In this document: positions 59,677 through 64,000 of the stretch, piece by piece
Position numbering within the stretch: the first letter of the stretch is position 1
How the letters are laid out: every line of letters starts with the position of its first letter
DNA from: Streptomyces sp. NRRL F-5727
Lineage (GTDB): Bacteria; Actinomycetota; Actinomycetes; Streptomycetales; Streptomycetaceae
Length of the DNA: 64,000 bases
Assembly (NCBI RefSeq): GCF_000719555.1
Contig: NZ_JOGX01000015.1
Location: 58,340 to 122,339, forward strand
Reading direction: 5' to 3'
Notes under the pieces: generated by a model
Seen by the model: only the letters and a program-made list of their open reading frames with translations
Databases searched by the model: none
Told to the model about the DNA's origin: nothing
Translations under genes and position numbers: made by a program

Positions 59677-61989
59677 TCAGCTCCTCTCCGCGGTGCCCCG
59701 GCCCTGCGGGGACGTGGGCGGCAGGGGGTCGGTGCGGGAGACCTGGGTCTCGGGGTAGGCGGGCCGGCCGGGGGCGGTCGGCGGCGCGGGCACCTCGTCG
59801 ACGCGTTCGGCGGCCTCGATGCGGGCCGCGCAGACCTTGTACTCGGGGATCTTCGACCGCGGGTCGAGGGCGTCGACGGTGAGGGCGTTCGCCGCGGTGG
59901 GGACGGGCCAGTGGTAGGGGACGAAGACGGTGTCGGGCCGGATGGCCTCGGTGACCAGGGCGGGGAAGACCTCGCTGCCGCGGCGGGTGACGACCCGGAC
60001 CGGGTCGCCGTTGCGGAAGCCGTGCGAGGGATGGACCTCGACCCACGGGCGGGGGGTCTGCTCGACGAGGGCGCCGAGCCGGCGGGTCTGGTTGCCGGAC
60101 AGGAAGTGGGCGACGGTGCGGCCGGTGGTCAGCGACAGCGGGTACTCCTCGCTGTACGGGTCCATCGGCGGGTGCCACTCGACGACCTGCAGGTGGATCC
60201 TGCCGTCGGGGTGGTAGGTGCGCCCGTCCTCGAAGAGGCGGGGGGTGCCCGGGTGCTCGGTGGTCGGGCAGGGCCAGGCGATGCCGCCGGTCTCCTCCAG
60301 GCGCTCGTAGGTGATGCCGTAGTAGTCGTTGACGGTGCCGGCGGAGGCGATCCGCAGCTCCTCGAAGACGGAGCGGGAGTCGGGGAAGGCGAACTTGTCG
60401 CCGGCACCGAGCCGCTTGGCCAGCTCGCAGATCACCCAGGTGTCGGTGCGGACGCCGGCCGGGGGCTCCTGGGCCTTGTTGTGCTTGACGACACGGGCCT
60501 CGGCGTTGGCCATGACGCCCTCGTCCTCGGCCCACACGGTGACCGGGAAGACGACGTGCGCGTTGGCGGCGGTCTCGGAGAGGAAGAAGTCGAACTGGGC
60601 GTGGAACTGCAGGGTGTCGTACCCCTCCTTGACCGTGGCGTAGTTCGGCAGGGAGACGAAGGGGTTGTTGCAGATGCCGATGAGGCCGCGGATCTCGGCG
60701 CGCTGCATCTGCCAGACCATCTCCATCATGGAGGTGCCGGCGGGCGGGAGCTCGGACTCCTCGATGCCCCAGATCTCGCAGATCTGACGGCGGTGCTCCG
60801 GGTCGGAGATGGAGCGCCCGCCGGGGAGGAGGTCGGACTTCTGGCCGTGCTCGCGGCCGCCCTGCCCGTTGCCCTGGCCGGTGATGGTGCCGTAGCCGGC
60901 GCCGGGCCTGCCGATGTTCCCGGTGGCGACGCAGAGGTTGATGATGGTGAGGCAGTTCTCGACGCCCTGGGAGTGGTGCTCGACACCGCGGGCGTGCCAG
61001 GCCATGGCCTTGTCCGCGCCGGCGAACATGCGGGCGACCTGGACGATCTGCTCCTCGGGGACGCCGCAGATCTGCGCGGAGCGGGACGGCGGGTACTCGG
61101 CGACGGTGGCTCTGACCTCGTCCCAGCCGGTGGTGTGGGCGGCGAGGTACGCCTCGTCGGTGAGACCCTCGGCGACGATGACGTGCAGCACGGCGTTGAA
61201 GAAGGCCGAGTCGGTGCCGGGCTTGAGGGCGACGTGGACGTCGGCGGTGCGGGCGACGGCGGTCTGCCGGGGGTCGACCACGATGAGGGAGGCGCCGCGG
61301 TCACGGGCCCCCCACAGGTACTGGGTCATCACCGGGAAGCACTCGCCGACGTTGGAGCCGGCGATGAGGAGGCAGTCGGTGAGGAGGATGTCGGAGAAGG
61401 GGTTGCCGGCCCGGTCGATGCCGAAGGCGAGCTTGTTGGCTCCGGCGGCGGAGACCATGCAGAGGCGCCCGTTGTAGTCGACGTGCCTGGTCCTGAGGGC
61501 GACCCGGGCGAACTTCCCGACCAGGTACGTCTTCTCGGAGTACAGGCTCGCACCGCCGAGCAGCCCGAAGGCGTCGTTGCCGTACTCGCCCTGGATGCGG
61601 CGGATCTCGGCGACGGTGTGGTCGAGCGCGTCCTCCCAGCTGACCTCGCGGAACGGCTCGTCGCGGTTGCGCCGCATCAGCGGGGCGGTGAGCCGGTCGG
61701 GGTGGTTGACCTGCTGGTAGGCGTTGATGCCCTTGGGGCAGAGCCGCATCCGGTTGATGTCGTGGTTGCGGGGTTCGACCCCGAAGACCTTGCCGGCCCG
61801 GTCCACCCGCAGGTACATGCCGCACTGCACCCCGCAGAAGCAGCAGTGGGTGGGGACGAGCGTCTCCTCGTTCTGGTCGGCATGCCATCGGTCGGCGGGG
61901 ATCCCGCCGGCGTCCCGGAAGTTGCGCGTCCCGGGCGGGGCGACGGAGGGGTCGAGCGGCAGCGCACGGGGAGGGTCGGTCGCGGTCAC
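59677..61989 (-). CDS. Molybdopterin oxidoreductase, NasC/NarB-like
   Basis: A 770-residue catalytic subunit of the DMSO reductase superfamily. The [4Fe-4S] site is CCFCGVQCG with a distal LCPKG. NGRLCMVSAAGANKLAFG supplies the probable Mo-ligand Cys, as in assimilatory and periplasmic nitrate reductases rather than selenocysteine formate dehydrogenases. There is no Tat signal, so it is cytosolic. The C-terminal domain (from LSLTTGRTVAHFLSG) binds the second molybdopterin. The GTG at 61989 immediately follows the membrane-subunit TAA. Nitrate is a guess; formate or another small substrate is possible. Confidence 0.9.
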   Translation of the reverse strand: MTATDPPRALPLDPSVAPPGTRNFRDAGGIPADRWHADQNEETLVPTHCCFCGVQCGMYLRVDRAGKVFGVEPRNHDINRMRLCPKGINAYQQVNHPDRLTAPLMRRNRDEPFREVSWEDALDHTVAEIRRIQGEYGNDAFGLLGGASLYSEKTYLVGKFARVALRTRHVDYNGRLCMVSAAGANKLAFGIDRAGNPFSDILLTDCLLIAGSNVGECFPVMTQYLWGARDRGASLIVVDPRQTAVARTADVHVALKPGTDSAFFNAVLHVIVAEGLTDEAYLAAHTTGWDEVRATVAEYPPSRSAQICGVPEEQIVQVARMFAGADKAMAWHARGVEHHSQGVENCLTIINLCVATGNIGRPGAGYGTITGQGNGQGGREHGQKSDLLPGGRSISDPEHRRQICEIWGIEESELPPAGTSMMEMVWQMQRAEIRGLIGICNNPFVSLPNYATVKEGYDTLQFHAQFDFFLSETAANAHVVFPVTVWAEDEGVMANAEARVVKHNKAQEPPAGVRTDTWVICELAKRLGAGDKFAFPDSRSVFEELRIASAGTVNDYYGITYERLEETGGIAWPCPTTEHPGTPRLFEDGRTYHPDGRIHLQVVEWHPPMDPYSEEYPLSLTTGRTVAHFLSGNQTRRLGALVEQTPRPWVEVHPSHGFRNGDPVRVVTRRGSEVFPALVTEAIRPDTVFVPYHWPVPTAANALTVDALDPRSKIPEYKVCAARIEAAERVDEVPAPPTAPGRPAYPETQVSRTDPLPPTSPQGRGTAERS

Positions 61990-63105
61990 TTACTGGAAGC
62001 CCTTCTTGACGTGGGTGAGGTAGGCGTTGCCGCGGAGGACGCGCTTGCAGCGGGGGCAGTACTCGGCCCACTCGTCGAAGTCGAGCTTGAGGTCCTTCAT
62101 GGTGCCGCGCAGGTTGTCGACGTAGTCGGGGGTGTCGATGGGCTCGTGGCAGCGGCGGCAGGTCTGGAGCTCCTCGTCCTTGCGGCGGGAGGTGTACTTG
62201 AAGAGCTGCATGCCGACGGCGGCGGGCCGCTGGACGATGTGGAAGAACTTCCCGAAGGGGATGTAGATGAGCGTGAAGACGACCGAGACCATGTGGAGGA
62301 TCGCCAGGAACTCGTAGCCGCCGCCGTGCAGGAAGATCGACGAGAAGGTGAGCAGCAGGCCGGTGACCGAGATGACGATGAGGGCGAGCAGCGGGATCAG
62401 GTCGTAGGCGAACCGCTGGCCGGTGATGGCGCCGCGGTCCTTCATGCGCCGCCACAGGAAGTAGGAGGCGCCGGCGATGACGAGGACGGCGGCGATGTCC
62501 AGGCCGTGGAACATGAGCCAGCCGACGAGGTTCAGCGAGTCGAAGCCGAGGACCTTGAAGCCCCAGATCCGCATCTCGTAGCCGGGGCCGTCGCCGGTGC
62601 CGGACGTGAAGGTGAACCAGCCCCAGGTGAGGGGGAAGGTGATGAGCGCGGCGAGGACGCAGCCCCAGAAGAGGAGCTGGTGGGCGGCCCAGCGGGCGTG
62701 CGAGCGGGCGCCGAGGAACTTCTGGAAGCCGAGATAGGTGGCGATCATCTTCGGCAGGGCGGTGGGGGCCCTGCGGAAGTTCGCGGTGGAGAAGAAGGAG
62801 CCCCAGCCCTGGCGGAAGAGGCGCCGGGCGCCGGGGGCGGAGATCCAGACGGTGTAGCGGTAGGCGACGCCGAAGGCGAGGAAGACGGTGGCGACGGCAT
62901 AGGGCAGCAGGGCCGAGTCGAAGTCGCGGAGCAGCCGGCTGCCGAAGACGATCGCGAGGATCAGGAGGACGGAGACGGCCGTGCCGGCGAGGACGGCGCG
63001 GCGGCGGACGGCGGCGGGTGTCTGGGGCGCGCGGCCGTCCGGGACCGGGGCGGGCGCCTCCGGCTCGGGAGTGGTCGGCTCGGCTGTCTGCGGTGGCTCG
63101 GTCAC
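61990..63105 (-). CDS. NarI-like membrane subunit with C-terminal CxxC pair
   Basis: A 371-residue membrane protein with an N-terminal Pro-rich tail, six to seven helices and several helix histidines (WAAHQLLF, MFHGLD, AILHMVS, KFFHIVQRP) suited to b-type haem. The last 60 residues hold CRRC and CPRC, a metal-binding knuckle, and end KKGFQ. It likely passes electrons between quinone and the ferredoxin subunit. GTG 63105 follows TACCGT (63117-63112) by 6 nt, so the operon mRNA may be leaderless. Spacing to the catalytic gene is 0 nt. Confidence 0.85.
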   Translation of the reverse strand: MTEPPQTAEPTTPEPEAPAPVPDGRAPQTPAAVRRRAVLAGTAVSVLLILAIVFGSRLLRDFDSALLPYAVATVFLAFGVAYRYTVWISAPGARRLFRQGWGSFFSTANFRRAPTALPKMIATYLGFQKFLGARSHARWAAHQLLFWGCVLAALITFPLTWGWFTFTSGTGDGPGYEMRIWGFKVLGFDSLNLVGWLMFHGLDIAAVLVIAGASYFLWRRMKDRGAITGQRFAYDLIPLLALIVISVTGLLLTFSSIFLHGGGYEFLAILHMVSVVFTLIYIPFGKFFHIVQRPAAVGMQLFKYTSRRKDEELQTCRRCHEPIDTPDYVDNLRGTMKDLKLDFDEWAEYCPRCKRVLRGNAYLTHVKKGFQ

Positions 63106-63111
63106 GGGGCC

Positions 63112-63117
63112 ACGGTA
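63112..63117 (-). promoter_or_regulatory. -10 element of the oxidoreductase operon
   Basis: TACCGT ends 6 nt before the membrane-subunit GTG. The -35 region lacks a TTGAC-like hexamer, so an activator or alternative sigma factor may be needed. Confidence 0.5.
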
Positions 63118-63180
63118 GGACGTATGTACCCTTTGGGCCCGTTTTGACCCCCTGGAGGGTGAACGCGTCGCCCGGCGCCC

Positions 63181-63966
63181 TCAGACCGCGTTCAGGCCGT
63201 GGGCGCGGAAGACCTCGCGGACGGAGGCGACCTGCTCGGGGGTGGGCGACGGGGTGTCGTGGAGGGTGAACGGCATGTCCAGTGCCTGCCACTTGGCCTC
63301 GCCCAGCTTGTGGAAGGGGAGGACGTCGACGCGGGAGACGTTGCCGAGGCCGCCGGCGAAGGCGGCGACGCCCTCGACGTTGGCGGGGTCGTCGGTGAGG
63401 CCGGGCACGAGCACGAAGCGGACGTGGACGTCCTGGCCGAGGCCGGCGAGGCGGCGGGCGAAGTCCAGGGTCGGCTTCAGCGGCCGGCCGGTGACCTTCC
63501 GGTAGGTCTCCGGGTCCCAGGACTTGATGTCGAGGAGGACGAGGTCGGTGTCGCGGAGCAGGGCGTCGGTGGCGCGGACGCCGAGGAAACCGGAGGTGTC
63601 GAGGGCGGTGTGCAGACCGAGCTCGTGCTTCATGCGGTGCAGCAGCTCGCCGGTGAAGACGGGCTGGAGCAGCGGCTCACCGCCCGAGACGGTGGCGCCG
63701 CCGCCGGACGCGGCGATGAAGCGGACGTACTTGGACGCCTCGGCGATCACGTCGTCGGCGGAGGTCCGCCTGCCGTTCCGCATCCTCCAGGTGTCCGGGT
63801 TGTGGCAGTAGAGGCAGGTCAGCGGGCAGCCGGAGAGAAAGGTGACGAAGCGGGTGCCGGGCCCGTCGACCCCCGTGGACAGGTCCCACGAGTGCACCGA
63901 CCCCTCGGACGGGCGATGGGTCGCGGCCGCGGCGAGCGTCACGGGGCTGGTGGCGAGGCTGGTCAT
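63181..63966 (-). CDS. pflA: Pyruvate formate-lyase activating enzyme-like radical SAM protein
   Basis: A 261-residue glycyl-radical activase. The radical SAM site CPLTCLYCHNPDTW (Cys-x3-Cys-x2-Cys) lies near residue 51. It is followed by GGGATVSGGEPLLQP, the SAM GGE motif, and by VLLDIKSWDPETYRKVTG and RFVLVPGLTD, all PflA-like. ATG 63966 has AGGAGG eight nt upstream. The partner lyase (pflB) is not in the window but may lie just beyond the edge. PflA-type enzymes are oxygen-sensitive, which is notable in a Streptomyces. Confidence 0.92.
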   Translation of the reverse strand: MTSLATSPVTLAAAATHRPSEGSVHSWDLSTGVDGPGTRFVTFLSGCPLTCLYCHNPDTWRMRNGRRTSADDVIAEASKYVRFIAASGGGATVSGGEPLLQPVFTGELLHRMKHELGLHTALDTSGFLGVRATDALLRDTDLVLLDIKSWDPETYRKVTGRPLKPTLDFARRLAGLGQDVHVRFVLVPGLTDDPANVEGVAAFAGGLGNVSRVDVLPFHKLGEAKWQALDMPFTLHDTPSPTPEQVASVREVFRAHGLNAV

Positions 63967-64000
63967 GGCAGGACCTCCTGAGGGAGGGGTGGGGTGGGTG

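Noticed and set aside
59506..63147. A 1213-codon plus-strand open frame across the oxidoreductase operon
   Set aside because: Gly/Val/Asp/Glu-rich composition is typical of antisense frames in high-GC genes. The minus strand encodes clear iron-sulfur and molybdenum motifs.
63118..63150. A possible DevR/FNR-type hypoxia site upstream of the oxidoreductase operon
   Set aside because: The region has GGGCCC and AAAGGG but no complete DevR or FNR palindrome. Anaerobic control remains a hypothesis only.
1..64000. Prophage, insertion sequence, integrative element or CRISPR array
   Set aside because: No transposase, integrase or phage genes, no spaced direct repeats and no duplicated tRNA end next to tRNA-Ala were seen. 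The window looks like stable core chromosome, apart from possible gain of the 58-64 kb cluster.

Overview
The window is very GC-rich actinobacterial chromosome, almost certainly Streptomyces. Support comes from the extreme third-position GC, many GTG starts, 4-nt ATGA/GTGA gene overlaps, an SsgA-like sporulation protein, RpfB, a protein O-mannosyltransferase and a galT-galE-galK operon. From memory, the gal - rsmA/rpfB - pmt - mog/moaC/galU order resembles a conserved core stretch of Streptomyces chromosomes. I see no prophage, transposon, integron or CRISPR array. There is one tRNA, tRNA-Ala(CGC).

Layout. 1-2.7 kb: Leloir galactose operon (galT-galE-galK, galK truncated by the window edge). 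2.8-11.1 kb: an atypical LuxR-type regulator with a 15-bp tandem repeat at its 3' end, a small secreted protein, two tandem PQQ-like beta-propeller membrane proteins, an ABC-F ATPase and a membrane acyltransferase. 11.4-17.9 kb: secreted SMP-30-like propeller, then ispE, rsmA, rpfB, tatD, a zinc-ribbon protein and rsmI, all on the minus strand. 18-25.5 kb: pmt, a class B penicillin-binding protein, a YbaK-type deacylase, an SDR, a hypothetical protein, a serine beta-lactamase-like hydrolase and a frameshifted secreted barrel protein. 25.7-28.8 kb: an ECF nickel/cobalt importer (CbiM-CbiQ-CbiO) with a strong candidate Nur box, divergent from an SsgA-like gene. 28.9-35.7 kb: MMPL exporter with a TetR repressor and twin operators, then a Tricorn-like protease overlapping a convergent acetyltransferase. 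36-40.3 kb: a Baeyer-Villiger-type monooxygenase / hydrolase / SDR operon with a divergent MerR regulator. 40.3-42.9 kb: exonuclease III, GNAT, small M9 collagenase-like peptidase, tRNA-Ala.

43-48.9 kb holds a cell-division locus that looks like molybdenum-cofactor and sugar metabolism: galU, a gephyrin-like MoeA homologue (Glp), moaC, mog, a RimJ-type acetyltransferase and the membrane protein SepX/GlpR, with 5-formyl-THF cyclo-ligase divergent. 48.9-58 kb: penicillin-acylase-family hydrolase, K+/H+ antiporter with a probable CTG start, MFS exporter, an FmdB zinc-ribbon gene with a CIRCE-like operator, MTA phosphorylase, a CpaB/SAF-like protein and mscL.

58-64 kb is the most unusual part. 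It is a tightly packed minus-strand cluster encoding a pyruvate formate-lyase activase-like radical SAM enzyme, a NarI-like membrane cytochrome with a C-terminal double-CxxC module, a NasC/NarB-like molybdopterin oxidoreductase, a four-cluster ferredoxin, a Tat-anchored Rieske protein and a small two-helix membrane protein. It looks like a transmembrane electron-transfer complex of unknown substrate in a largely aerobic genus.

Across the window, at least thirteen genes have a TANNNT-like -10 hexamer ending 6-7 nt before the start codon and mostly lack a Shine-Dalgarno sequence. This suggests widespread leaderless transcription. All calls are by eye; no database search was run.
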